Assembly (NCBI GenBank): GCA_025060415.1
Contig: JANXBT010000001.1
Location: forward strand, 491,628-555,627
Direction of reading: 5' to 3'
Length of the DNA: 64,000 nt
Source of the DNA: Candidatus Bipolaricaulota bacterium
GTDB lineage: Bacteria; Bipolaricaulota; Bipolaricaulia; Bipolaricaulales; Bipolaricaulaceae
Part shown: positions 7,987 to 16,707 of the stretch, piece by piece
Layout of the letters: each line of letters starts with the position of its first letter
Numbering within the stretch: position 1 is the first letter of the stretch
The notes under the pieces: model-generated
Database searches by the model: none
What the model saw: the letters and a program-made list of their open reading frames with translations, nothing else
What the model was told of the DNA's origin: nothing
Position numbers and translations under genes: made by a program

Positions 7987-8684
7987 ATCAGGTCGGGGTG
8001 GAAACGAAGACGGAGATGGTGACGGTGTTCATCATGGGCCAGGCCTACCAAGTCCCCGCGGGCCTCACCATCCTCAAGGCCTTGGAGTACGCGGGGTTCC
8101 GCCTAACCCGTGGGGTGGGCTGCCGGGGCGGGTTCTGCGGGGCCTGTGCCACCGTGTACCGCCTGCCCGGCGACTACCGCCTCTACGCGGACCTCGCCTG
8201 CCAGACCACCGTCAAGGACGGGATGTACCTGGCCCTGCTCCCCTCCACCCCCGCGGAGCGCAAGCGCTACGACCTCAAGAGGGTCAAGCCCTCGGGGGAG
8301 ACCCTCCTGGCGCTCTATCCGGAGCTCGCTCGCTGCGTGGCCTGTAATACCTGTACCAAGGCCTGCCCCCAGAAGCTGGAGGTGATGGACGCGGTGCAGG
8401 CGGCCCTGCGCGGGGACATCGCCAAGGTCGCGGAGCTCACCTTCGACTGCCTCTCCTGCGGCCTATGCACCCTGCGCTGCCCGGCGGAGATCCCCCACTA
8501 CCACGTGTGGCAGCTGGCCCGCCGCCTGTATGGGGCGTACCTCGCGCCCAAAGCGGAGCACCTCCGCCGGCGCGTGGCGGAGATGGAGGCCGGGAAGTTC
8601 CGGGCGGAGCTCGACCGGCTCATGGGCCTCTCGAAAGAGGAGCTCAAGGAGCTCTACAAGGCTCGGGAGATCGAGCCCGAATAA
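7983..8684 (+). CDS. frdB: Fumarate reductase/succinate dehydrogenase-type iron-sulfur subunit
   Basis: The 233 residues combine a plant-type [2Fe-2S] domain (C47, C52, C55, C73) with two [4Fe-4S] motifs (C118-C121-C124-C128 and C156-C159-C162-C166). This is the FrdB/SdhB order, but with two four-Cys clusters instead of the usual 3Fe-4S pattern. It resembles the N-terminal half of the thiol:fumarate reductase subunit TfrB, whose other half is HdrB-like; here hdrB is the separate gene just upstream, overlapping by 4 bases. No membrane-anchor gene follows, so the enzyme should be soluble. It links HdrB or HdrC to the flavoprotein FrdA. Confidence 0.85.
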   Translation: MNQVGVETKTEMVTVFIMGQAYQVPAGLTILKALEYAGFRLTRGVGCRGGFCGACATVYRLPGDYRLYADLACQTTVKDGMYLALLPSTPAERKRYDLKRVKPSGETLLALYPELARCVACNTCTKACPQKLEVMDAVQAALRGDIAKVAELTFDCLSCGLCTLRCPAEIPHYHVWQLARRLYGAYLAPKAEHLRRRVAEMEAGKFRAELDRLMGLSKEELKELYKAREIEPE

Positions 8685-8693
8685 GGAGGAGGG

Positions 8694-10349
8694 ATGAGCG
8701 TCTATCCCGAGTACATGCAGGAGTCGATCCGGCGGGTGGAGGAGACCCGCCCGGCCCGCCTGGGCACGAACTACCCCCGGCTGCCCTTGGCCGAGCAGGA
8801 GGAACTCCTGCGCCGCTACCATCCCGACTACAAGCCCGAGGGGAAGCGGCCCTTGCGCGTGGGCGCCTCCTTTGGGGAGCTCGTGCCCCACGAGGTGGCC
8901 GATCTCCTCGAGGCCTACCCTCTAGTGGATCCCACGCGGATCGATCTTTCCCAGGTGGACTACGACGTGGACGTGTTGGTGATCGGGGGAGGGGGGGCTG
9001 GCACCGTGGCGGCCATCTGGGCCCACTACGCCGGCATCCCCGCGGACCGCATCCTCATCGTCACCAAGCTGCGCCACGGGGACTCCAACTCCATCATGGC
9101 CCAAGGCGGGATCCAAGCGGCCACCAAACCCCACGACTCCCCGGCCATCCACTTCCTGGACGTCATGGGCGGCGGGCACTTCACCAACGACCCCAAGCTC
9201 GTGCGCGCCCTTGTGGAGGACGCCCCCTTCATCATCCGGTGGCACGAGGAGCTCGGGGTCATGTACGACAAGGAGCCCGACGGCACGATGCTCACCATCC
9301 ACGGCGGGGGTACCTCCAAAAAGCGCATGCACTCCTGCAAGGACTACACGGGCCTGGAGATCATGCGGGTCCTGCGGGACGAGGCCCGCAACCTGGGGAT
9401 CCCCGTGTTGGAGTTCCACCCCGCGGTGGAGCTCCTCACTGACGAGCACGGCCAGGTGGCGGGCGCGGTGGTGTGGAGCCTGGAGACGGAGGAGTACAAG
9501 GTGGTGCGGGCGAAGGCCACGGTGTTGGCCACGGGCGGCTGGGGCCGCCTCCACATCCAGGGCTTCCCCACCACCAACCACTACGGTGCCACCGCCGACG
9601 GCCTGGTGCTGGCCTACCGCGTGGGGGCCAAGCTCCGCGACCTCGACGCCGTCCAGTACCACCCCACGGGCGCGGCCTTCCCCGAGCAGATCGTGGGCCT
9701 CCTCATCACGGAGAAGGTGCGGGGGCTGGGGGCCCAGCCCGTGAACGCCCTGGGCGAGCTTTTCGTGCACCCCCTGGAGCCCCGGGACGTGGAGTCCGCC
9801 GCCTTCATCCGGGAGTGCCTGCCGCCGGAGAAGGGCGGGAGGGGCCTGGGCGTGGTCACGCCCACGGGCATGATGGGCGTATGGCTGGACACGCCCATGG
9901 TGGACATGCTTCACGGGAAGGGCACGTTCCAGCGGGCCCTTTCCTCCGTCTACCGCATGTACATCCGCTTTGGGATTGACCCCACGAAAGAGCCGATCCT
10001 GGTGTACCCCACCCTGCACTACCAAAACGGCGGGGTGGTGATCGACGAGTGGGGTTGGACAGGGATTCCCGGGCTGTATGCCGCGGGCGAGGTGGAGGGC
10101 GGCGTGCACGGGAAGAACCGGCTCATGGGCAATTCCCTTTTGGACTACAACGTGTTCGGGAGGCGGGCGGGGATGGCCGCTGCAGCGTGGGCTAAAACGG
10201 CGCGGGTGGGCCGCCTCACCCTACGCCATGTGGAGCGGTTCGTGGAGGAGCTGCGCCGCGCCGGCATCCCCGAGAGCCGCCGCGCCCCCCTCCTCCTCCC
10301 CGACTACCGCGGCCAGAAAACCTTGGCGCGGGTGATCGACCTCCTATGA
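8694..10349 (+). CDS. frdA: Soluble fumarate reductase-type flavoprotein subunit
   Basis: 551 residues, starting after AAGGAGGAGGG. The FAD-binding VLVIGGGGAGTVAA lies near residue 94. LDAVQYHPTGA, then TLHYQNGG, then LYAAGEVEGGVHGKNRLMGN and NVFGRRAG match FrdA/SdhA/TfrA. The loop that carries the covalent-FAD histidine in membrane fumarate reductases reads SNSIMAQGG, with Asn in that place, so FAD is probably bound non-covalently. The first 85 residues are an N-terminal extension before the Rossmann fold. It is expected to reduce fumarate to succinate in the cytoplasm with electrons from FrdB. L-aspartate oxidase is a relative, but the gene context and the partner FrdB argue against it. Confidence 0.85.
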   Translation: MSVYPEYMQESIRRVEETRPARLGTNYPRLPLAEQEELLRRYHPDYKPEGKRPLRVGASFGELVPHEVADLLEAYPLVDPTRIDLSQVDYDVDVLVIGGGGAGTVAAIWAHYAGIPADRILIVTKLRHGDSNSIMAQGGIQAATKPHDSPAIHFLDVMGGGHFTNDPKLVRALVEDAPFIIRWHEELGVMYDKEPDGTMLTIHGGGTSKKRMHSCKDYTGLEIMRVLRDEARNLGIPVLEFHPAVELLTDEHGQVAGAVVWSLETEEYKVVRAKATVLATGGWGRLHIQGFPTTNHYGATADGLVLAYRVGAKLRDLDAVQYHPTGAAFPEQIVGLLITEKVRGLGAQPVNALGELFVHPLEPRDVESAAFIRECLPPEKGGRGLGVVTPTGMMGVWLDTPMVDMLHGKGTFQRALSSVYRMYIRFGIDPTKEPILVYPTLHYQNGGVVIDEWGWTGIPGLYAAGEVEGGVHGKNRLMGNSLLDYNVFGRRAGMAAAAWAKTARVGRLTLRHVERFVEELRRAGIPESRRAPLLLPDYRGQKTLARVIDLL

Positions 10350-10615
10350 ACGAGACCCAAGAGCGTGTGGCGAAGCGCTGGCGGGTGCCCAAGGGCTACG
10401 TCTACGTCCTCGAGGAGTTCTGCAAGGGCTGCGGCTTCTGCGTGGAGTTCTGCCCCAGGAAGGTCCTGGCCCAGGCCTCCCACTTCAACGACAAGGGCTA
10501 CCACCCGCCGGAGGTGGTGGCCCCCGAGGCCTGTGTCCTGTGCGGCTTCTGCGAGCGGATCTGCCCGGATTTCGCCATCTGGGTGGAAGAGGAGGGCGGG
10601 AGCGATGCCGGCTAA
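10346..10615 (+). CDS. korD: 2-oxoglutarate:ferredoxin oxidoreductase, ferredoxin-like delta subunit
   Basis: An 89-residue 2[4Fe-4S] protein with C26-C29-C32-C36 and C63-C66-C69-C73 motifs, in the length range of KorD/PorD. Its ATG overlaps the frdA stop (ATGA). It transfers electrons between the thiamin diphosphate site of KorAB and soluble ferredoxin. Position directly before korA and korB fixes the assignment. Confidence 0.9.
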   Translation: MNETQERVAKRWRVPKGYVYVLEEFCKGCGFCVEFCPRKVLAQASHFNDKGYHPPEVVAPEACVLCGFCERICPDFAIWVEEEGGSDAG

Positions 10616-11759
10616 GGCCATCCTCAGCGGGGTGCACTTCATGAACGGGGACGAGGCCATCGCGGAGGGGGCCATCGCCGCCGGCTGCCGGTTCTTCGCG
10701 GCCTACCCCATCACCCCCCAGTCGGAGATCGCCGAGCGGCTGGCCTGGCGGCTGCCCCAAATCGGGGGGGTGTTCATCCAGATGGAGGACGAGATCGCCG
10801 CCATCGCCGCGGTGCTGGGCGCGTCCTGGGGCGGCATGAAGGCCATGACCGCCACCTCCGGCCCCGGCTTCTCCCTCATGATGGAGAACCTGGGCCTGGG
10901 GGTGATGACGGAAACGCCGTGCGTGATCGTGGACGTGCAGCGGGCCGCGCCCTCCACGGGCCTGCCCACCCTGGTGGGCCAGGGGGACATGATGCAGGCC
11001 CGCTGGGGCTCCCACGGCCACTACGAGATCATCGCCCTCTGCCCCGCCTCCCCCCAGGAGGCCTTCGACCTCACGGTGAAGGCCTTCGCCCTCTCCGAGC
11101 GCTTCCGCGTGCCCGTGCTCATCATGACCGACGAGGTCGTGGGCCACATGTACGAACGGGTGGAGATCCCGCCGGAGGTGCCCGTGGCCCCGCGCCGCAA
11201 GCCCCGCGTCCCGCCGGAGCAGTTCCTCCCGTTCCAACCCGATCCGGACCTCGTCCCGCCCATGGCCTGCGCCGGCGAGGGCTACCGCATCCACGTCACC
11301 GGCCTCACCCACGACGAGCGGGGCTACCCCGACATGTCACCCGAGGCCCACGACCGCCTGGTGCGCCGCCTGGTGGACAAGATCCGCCTCTTCCCCCAGG
11401 AGTACACGTTCTACGAAGAGGTGCAGCTTGAGGACGCGGAGATCGCCGTGGTCTCCTATGGGATTTCCGCCCGCGTTTCCCTGGGCGGGGTGGAGCTGGC
11501 GCGGCGGGCGGGGATCCGGGCCGGGCTCTTCCGGCTTATTACGGCCTGGCCCTTCCCGGAGGAGGCCGTGTTCCGCCTGGCCCAGCGGGTGAAGGGGATC
11601 GTGGTGGTGGAGATCAACCTGGGGCAGATGAGCCGGGAGGTGGAGCGGGCCGTGCGCGGCCGGGTCCCCGTGCACGGCGTCTACCACGCGGGCGGCCGCA
11701 TCCACACGCCCGAAGAGGTGTTCCAGGGCATCGAGGAGGTGTATCGGCAATGCCGGTGA
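10605..11759 (+). CDS. korA: 2-oxoglutarate:ferredoxin oxidoreductase, alpha subunit
   Basis: The start at ATG 10605 overlaps korD by 11 bases. The 384-residue protein opens with HFMNGDEAIAEGAIAAGCRF and AAYPITPQSEIAE, the pyrimidine-domain signature of KorA. Later it has SGPGFSLMMENLGLG and the domain-II portion GLTHDERGYPDM that is characteristic of 2-oxoglutarate rather than pyruvate enzymes. It forms the active site with KorB. With reduced ferredoxin from HdrA it could carboxylate succinyl-CoA; the reverse, oxidative direction is equally possible from sequence. Confidence 0.92.
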   Translation: MPAKAILSGVHFMNGDEAIAEGAIAAGCRFFAAYPITPQSEIAERLAWRLPQIGGVFIQMEDEIAAIAAVLGASWGGMKAMTATSGPGFSLMMENLGLGVMTETPCVIVDVQRAAPSTGLPTLVGQGDMMQARWGSHGHYEIIALCPASPQEAFDLTVKAFALSERFRVPVLIMTDEVVGHMYERVEIPPEVPVAPRRKPRVPPEQFLPFQPDPDLVPPMACAGEGYRIHVTGLTHDERGYPDMSPEAHDRLVRRLVDKIRLFPQEYTFYEEVQLEDAEIAVVSYGISARVSLGGVELARRAGIRAGLFRLITAWPFPEEAVFRLAQRVKGIVVVEINLGQMSREVERAVRGRVPVHGVYHAGGRIHTPEEVFQGIEEVYRQCR

Positions 11760-12613
11760 AGGTGGAGAAGGCTCAGCCGGAGCTTGTTCCTGACGTGCAC
11801 CATCCCCTGGAGAAGTGGTTGCGCACCGATCGGCTCCCCCACATCTGGTGCTCGGGCTGCGGCCTGGGCACCGCCCTTTCCGCCTTTCTCTACGCCCTGG
11901 AGGAGCTCGGGTGGGATCCGGACTCCGTGGCCGTGGTCTCCGGGATCGGCTGCGCCGGGCGGGTGGCCGGGTACTTGAGGCTCGACACCTACCACACCAC
12001 CCACGGCCGTCCCGTGCCCTTCGCCACCGGGCTCAAGCTGGCCAAACCCGACCTCCACGTGATCGTGTTCTCGGGGGACGGCGACCTCTTCGCCATCGGG
12101 GGGAATCACTTCATCCACGCCGCCCGCCGCAACCTGGACATCGCCGTGATTTGCGTGAACAACTTCAACTACGGCATGACCGGTGGGCAGTTGGGCCCCA
12201 CCACGCCCGTGGGCGGCCGCACCACCACCAGCCCCTATGGGAACTTCGAGCACCCCTTCAACCTCGTGCACTTGGCGGCCTCCGCGGGCGCCACCTACGT
12301 GGCCCGCTGCACCACCCTGGACGGCCGCCGCCTCCAGAAAACCCTCGTGGAGGCCCTTTCCCACAAGGGCTTCACGTTCGTGGAGATCCTCGCCCCTTGC
12401 CCCACGAACTACGGCCGGCGCAACCGCCTGGGCGAGGGCCTCGACGAACTCCGCTACTACCGGGAGCAGATGGTCATCCGCCACGGCGCGGACCCCAAGG
12501 AGGCCGACATCGTCCCCGGGAAGCCCTTCCTCGTGGGCAAGTTCGTGGACATCCAGAAGCCCACGTATTTGGAGCTCTACCAGGCCAAGCTGCGGGAGAT
12601 CGGGGGTGGATGA
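11750..12613 (+). CDS. korB: 2-oxoglutarate:ferredoxin oxidoreductase, beta subunit (thiamin diphosphate-binding)
   Basis: 287 residues with WCSGCGLG (C34, C37) at the N-terminus and the thiamin diphosphate/Mg site FSGDGDLFAIGGNH (GDGD 109-112) followed by NNFNYGMTGGQ. Length and motifs match KorB. It overlaps korA by 10 bases and ends directly before the fumarase gene. Confidence 0.93.
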   Translation: MPVKVEKAQPELVPDVHHPLEKWLRTDRLPHIWCSGCGLGTALSAFLYALEELGWDPDSVAVVSGIGCAGRVAGYLRLDTYHTTHGRPVPFATGLKLAKPDLHVIVFSGDGDLFAIGGNHFIHAARRNLDIAVICVNNFNYGMTGGQLGPTTPVGGRTTTSPYGNFEHPFNLVHLAASAGATYVARCTTLDGRRLQKTLVEALSHKGFTFVEILAPCPTNYGRRNRLGEGLDELRYYREQMVIRHGADPKEADIVPGKPFLVGKFVDIQKPTYLELYQAKLREIGGG

Positions 12614-13468
12614 ATGGACTTCGTGGCGGCGCTGGCGGAGGCGTTGGGGCGGGCGGCCACGCTCCTGCCCCAGGACGTGGTGCAGGCCCTGCGGCGGGCC
12701 TGGGCGCGGGAGGAGGGGCCGGCCAAGGTGCAGCTGGAGGCCATCCTTCGGAACGTGGAGATGGCGGGGGCGGGACGGCTCCCCATCTGCCAGGACACGG
12801 GAACCCCCACGTTTTTCGTGCGCTTCGGCCTGGATTTCCCCCACCTCAAGGAGCTCGTTTCCGCCCTGCCGGAGGCCGTGCGGCGGGCCACGCAGGAGGT
12901 GCCCCTGCGCCCCAACACCGTGCACCCCTTCACGGGCAAGAACCCGGGCGACAACACCGGCCGCTACATCCCGGCCGTGACCTGGGACCCCATGCCCGGG
13001 GATTCCGCGGAGATCCACGTCCTCCCCAAAGGCGGCGGTTCGGAGAACTGCTGCCTTCTTAAGATGCTCGCCCCGGGCGTGGGCCTAAAGGGGATCAAGG
13101 AGGCGGTGGTGGAGCACGTGGTGGCCTGCGGCGGGCTGCCCTGTCCGCCCACGATCGTGGGCGTGGGGATCGGGGGCGGAGCGGACCTGGCCCTGAAGCT
13201 GGGGAAGCTCGCCCTCCTGCGGCCCCTTGGCCAGCGGCACCCCGAGCCGGAGGTGGCGGCCCTGGAGGCGGAGCTGGAGGAGCTCCTCAACGCCTCCGGG
13301 GTGGGGCCCATGGGGCTGGGCGGGAGGACCACGGTGCTGGCGGTGCATGTGGAGTACGCCCACCGGCACCCCGCCTCGCTCCCCTTGGGGATCGCTGTGC
13401 AGTGCTGGGCCCATCGGCGGGCCACGGTGCGCATCGGCCCGGACCGCTCCATCACCGTGTCCCAATGA
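12614..13468 (+). CDS. Class I fumarate hydratase, alpha subunit
   Basis: 284 residues of the N-terminal (alpha) half of the iron-sulfur fumarase. LPICQDTGTPTFFV carries the first cluster cysteine, KGGGSENCCLLKML the second and GGLPCPPTIVGVGIGGG the third. It converts malate and fumarate together with the beta subunit encoded next. The ATG lies right behind the korB stop. A class I (oxygen-sensitive, two-gene) enzyme fits an anaerobe. L(+)-tartrate dehydratase is a relative; the flanking korB and malic enzyme favour fumarase. Confidence 0.9.
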   Translation: MDFVAALAEALGRAATLLPQDVVQALRRAWAREEGPAKVQLEAILRNVEMAGAGRLPICQDTGTPTFFVRFGLDFPHLKELVSALPEAVRRATQEVPLRPNTVHPFTGKNPGDNTGRYIPAVTWDPMPGDSAEIHVLPKGGGSENCCLLKMLAPGVGLKGIKEAVVEHVVACGGLPCPPTIVGVGIGGGADLALKLGKLALLRPLGQRHPEPEVAALEAELEELLNASGVGPMGLGGRTTVLAVHVEYAHRHPASLPLGIAVQCWAHRRATVRIGPDRSITVSQ

Positions 13469-13478
13469 GGGGGATGGC

Positions 13479-14066
13479 ATGGAGAGGGTCTTGACCACGC
13501 CGATTGCGGAGGGGGAAGCGCGGGCTTTGCGGGCGGGCGATGTTTTTTACCTCACGGGGCTTCTGATCACCGCCCGGGACGAGGCCCATCGGAAGGCCCT
13601 GGAGCGGGGGGCGCCCCTCCCCCTGGAGGGGCTGGCCATCTTCCACTGCGGGCCGGTGGTGCAGAGGAAGGGCGATTCCTGGGAGGTGGTGGCCGCCGGG
13701 CCCACCACCTCCGCGCGCATGGAGCTCTTCGAGGCCGAGTTCCTGCGGCGCTTCCGGCCCCGGGTGATTGTGGGGAAGGGGGGGATGGGCGAGAAGACCC
13801 TGCAGGCCCTGGCGGAGGTGGGGGCGGTGTACGCCCACTTCACCGGCGGGGCCGGGGTCCTCGCAGCCCAGGCCATCCGGCGCGTGCGGGACGTGTTTTG
13901 GCTGGAGGAGTTGGGCATCCCTGAGGCCATCTGGGTGTTCGAAGTGGAGCGGTTCGGGCCGCTGGTGGTGGCCATGGATGCCCACGGCCGCTCCCTCTAC
14001 AAGGACCTTTCCGCCCAGGTGGAGCGGAACCTGGAGGCCATTCGCGCCCGCATCCGCGGGACGTGA
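13479..14066 (+). CDS. Class I fumarate hydratase, beta subunit
   Basis: 195 residues starting at ATG 13479 after GAGGGGG. YLTGLLITARDEAHRKA, then IFHCGPVV, then GPTTSARM and VGKGGMGEKTLQA are the standard beta-subunit blocks. The swivelling domain closes over the alpha-subunit cluster. Ten bases separate it from the alpha gene and ten from the malic enzyme gene, all on the same strand. Confidence 0.92.
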   Translation: MERVLTTPIAEGEARALRAGDVFYLTGLLITARDEAHRKALERGAPLPLEGLAIFHCGPVVQRKGDSWEVVAAGPTTSARMELFEAEFLRRFRPRVIVGKGGMGEKTLQALAEVGAVYAHFTGGAGVLAAQAIRRVRDVFWLEELGIPEAIWVFEVERFGPLVVAMDAHGRSLYKDLSAQVERNLEAIRARIRGT

Positions 14067-14076
14067 GGAGGGGAGG

Positions 14077-15435
14077 ATGTCCCAGGAGAAACCCAACGTG
14101 GAGGAGCTTTTGGCCCGGGCGCGGGAGCCGGCGCGCAAGGCCCCGCCCCTGCACGCCTTCTACCGCGGCAAGGTCGCCGTCACCGCCAAGTGCGCCATCC
14201 GCTCCTACGAGGACTTCGCCATCTGGTACACCCCGGGCGTGGCCCAGCCCTGCCGGGAAATCCACAAGGATCCCGAAAAGGTCTTCGAATACACGAACAA
14301 GGGGAACTTTGTGGCCGTGGTCTCCGACGGCACCCGGGTGCTGGGGTTGGGGGACATCGGGCCCCTGGCGGCCCTCCCCGTCATGGAGGGGAAGGCCCTC
14401 CTCTTCAAGTACCTGGGCGGGGTGGACGCCTTCCCCATCACCCTGGCCACGAAGGACCCCGAGGAGCTCATCCAGGCCGTGAAATGGATCGCCCCGGCCT
14501 TCGGCGGCATAAACCTGGAGGACATCGCTTCGCCCAAGTGCTTCTACGTTTTGGAGCGGCTGCGGGCGGAGCTGGACATCCCCGTATGGCATGACGACCA
14601 GCAGGGCACGGCCGCCATCACCCTGGCCGGGGTGATCAACGCCCTCAAGGTGGTGGGGAAGGATCCCCGCCGCGTGACCTACGCCGTGATCGGCGCGGGC
14701 GCCGCCAACATCGCCTTCGTCCGCGTCCTCCTCACCTACGGCGTGCCCGCAGGCCAGGTGATCCTCGTGGACTCCAAGGGGATCCTCCACCCTGGCCGGG
14801 AGGACCTCGAGGCCCAAAAGCACGAGAACCCCTACAAGTGGGAGTACGCCCTGCGCACGAACCGGGAGCGGCGCCGGGGCGGGATCGCCGAGGCCCTGGA
14901 GGGCGCGGACGTGTGCGTGGCCGCCTCCCAGCCCGGGCCGGGCGTGATCAAGCCTGAGTGGGTGGCGCGCATGGCCAAGGACGCCGTCGTCTTCGCCTGC
15001 GCCAACCCCGTGCCGGAGATCTGGCCCTGGGAGGCCAAGGAAGCGGGCGCGCGCATCGTGGGCACGGGCCGCTCGGACTTCCCCAACCAGATCAACAACT
15101 CCCTAGGCTTCCCCGGGATCTTCCGGGGGGTCTTGGACGTGTTCGCCCGCACCATCACGGACGAGATGACCATTGCCGCGGCGGAGGCCATCGCCAAGAC
15201 CGCGGAGGCCAAGGGCCTGCGCGAGGACTACGTGGTGCCCACCATGGAGGAGTGGGAGGTGTACGTGAACGAGGCGGTGGCCGTGGCCAAGAAGGCCATG
15301 GAGCAAGGGGTGGCCCGCCGCATCCTCTCGGAAAGCGAGCTGGAGCGGCAGGCGGAGCGCATGATCCGCCGGGCCCGGGAGGAGGTGCAGATCCTCATGC
15401 GGGCCGGGCACATCGCCCCGCCGCCCGCGCTATAG
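14077..15435 (+). CDS. Malic enzyme (NAD(P)-dependent malate dehydrogenase, decarboxylating)
   Basis: I start it at ATG 14077 after GGGGAGG, giving 452 residues, the length of bacterial malic enzymes without the phosphotransacetylase tail. YTPGVAQPCREI holds the catalytic Tyr. LEDIASPKCF and VWHDDQQGTAAITLAG give the metal site. VIGAGAANIAFVRVLL is the dinucleotide fold. It interconverts malate with pyruvate and CO2. In this operon it supplies malate to fumarase, or drains it. Cofactor preference was not deduced. Confidence 0.92.
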   Translation: MSQEKPNVEELLARAREPARKAPPLHAFYRGKVAVTAKCAIRSYEDFAIWYTPGVAQPCREIHKDPEKVFEYTNKGNFVAVVSDGTRVLGLGDIGPLAALPVMEGKALLFKYLGGVDAFPITLATKDPEELIQAVKWIAPAFGGINLEDIASPKCFYVLERLRAELDIPVWHDDQQGTAAITLAGVINALKVVGKDPRRVTYAVIGAGAANIAFVRVLLTYGVPAGQVILVDSKGILHPGREDLEAQKHENPYKWEYALRTNRERRRGGIAEALEGADVCVAASQPGPGVIKPEWVARMAKDAVVFACANPVPEIWPWEAKEAGARIVGTGRSDFPNQINNSLGFPGIFRGVLDVFARTITDEMTIAAAEAIAKTAEAKGLREDYVVPTMEEWEVYVNEAVAVAKKAMEQGVARRILSESELERQAERMIRRAREEVQILMRAGHIAPPPAL

Positions 15436-15441
15436 CGCCCA

Positions 15442-16707
15442 ATGAGCCCTGCCCTCTGGTCCCTGCTTGTGCTGGGGGCCGTGGCGGTGCTCTACGCCAC
15501 GGAGCTCGTCCCCTTGGGCCTGGCCGCGGTGCTGGGCTGCGTCCTCATGGTGCTTGTGGGCGCGGCCGACTTCGCCACGGCCTTCCGCGGCTTCGCCGAC
15601 CCCGTGGTGTTCCTGGTGGGCGGGATGATGGTGGTGGGCGAGGCCCTGTTCGCCACGGGCGCGGCGCGCGACATCGGCGATCGCCTGGCCAAGCTGGCCC
15701 GGGGGGATGAGCGCAAGCTCGTGCTTCTGGTGGTCCTGGCCGCCGCCGCCCTCTCCGCCTTCCTCAACAACACGGGCACCACCGCGGTGTTTTTGCCCAT
15801 CGTGAGCGGCCTGGCCCTGGCCTCCCCAGGAAGGATCCGAGTTGCCAACGTCCTCATGTTCGTGGCCTTCGCCGCCAACACCGGCGGCATGCTCACCCTC
15901 GTGGGCTCCACCCCGCCCCTCCTGGCCCAGGCCGCCCTCCGGAACGCCGGCTTCCGACCCTTCGGCTTCTTCGAGTTCGCCCTCATCGGCCTCCCCATCC
16001 TCGCCGCGTACCTGGCCTACGTGACGTTCTTTGCCTACCCCCTGGCCCGGCGCCGGTTCGCCGCCCTCCCCGCGGCCCCGGCCCTTCAGGCCAACGCCGC
16101 CCACAACGCCGCCCCTCCCTTCAAGAAGTACGCGGCCTTGGGCGTCCTGCTGCTGTGCGTGGCTCTGTTCGCTGCCGAGCCCATCCCCCTGGCCCTCACC
16201 GCGATCCTCGGGGCCCTCTTGGTGCTCCTTTTGGGGTGCTGCCCCGCGCGGGAGCTCTTTTCCCGCTTCGACTGGAACACGATCTTCCTCCTGGCGGGGG
16301 CGCTGGGGATGGCCGCGGCCCTGGACAAAAGCGGGGGCGGAAAGCTCGTGGCGGATTGGGCCCTGGGCCTTCTGGGCCCGCGCCTCAGCCCTTGGACGTT
16401 TTTGGCGGTGGTGAGCGCCGTGGGCATCCTCCTCACCCAGTTCATGTCCAACACCGCCACCATGGCCATGCTCACCCCTATTGCCCTTTCCATGTGCCGA
16501 ACGCTGAACGTGGCGCCCCACCCCGTGCTCATGGCCCTGGCCACCGTAACCGCCGCGGCTTACGCCACGCCCGTGGGCACCCCGCCCAACTCCCTGGTGC
16601 TCGTGGCCGGCTACCGCTTCCGCGACTACCTCCTTTTGGGCGGAATTTTCAACGTCCTTGTGTACGTGCTGGTGGTGCTCCTTGTGCCCCTGATCTGGCC
16701 GTTTTAG
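15442..16707 (+). CDS. SLC13/DASS-type anion transporter
   Basis: 421 residues, strongly hydrophobic, with about eleven membrane segments. The two pseudo-repeats each carry the family motif: AFLNNTGTTAVFLPI near residue 110 and TQFMSNTATMAML near residue 332, and TPVGTPPNSLVLV near the end. The family imports sulfate, phosphate or C4-dicarboxylates with Na+. Being last in an operon that makes malate, fumarate and succinate, a dicarboxylate is the likely substrate, but sulfate cannot be excluded. Its stop overlaps that of the convergent phosphatase gene by 4 bases. Confidence 0.8.
   Translation: MSPALWSLLVLGAVAVLYATELVPLGLAAVLGCVLMVLVGAADFATAFRGFADPVVFLVGGMMVVGEALFATGAARDIGDRLAKLARGDERKLVLLVVLAAAALSAFLNNTGTTAVFLPIVSGLALASPGRIRVANVLMFVAFAANTGGMLTLVGSTPPLLAQAALRNAGFRPFGFFEFALIGLPILAAYLAYVTFFAYPLARRRFAALPAAPALQANAAHNAAPPFKKYAALGVLLLCVALFAAEPIPLALTAILGALLVLLLGCCPARELFSRFDWNTIFLLAGALGMAAALDKSGGGKLVADWALGLLGPRLSPWTFLAVVSAVGILLTQFMSNTATMAMLTPIALSMCRTLNVAPHPVLMALATVTAAAYATPVGTPPNSLVLVAGYRFRDYLLLGGIFNVLVYVLVVLLVPLIWPF

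Noticed and set aside
8694-10349. L-aspartate oxidase (nadB)
   Set aside because: The C-terminal pattern GEVEGGVHGKNRLMGN occurs in both, but the partner iron-sulfur gene, the hdr context and the lack of other NAD-biosynthesis genes favour fumarate reductase.
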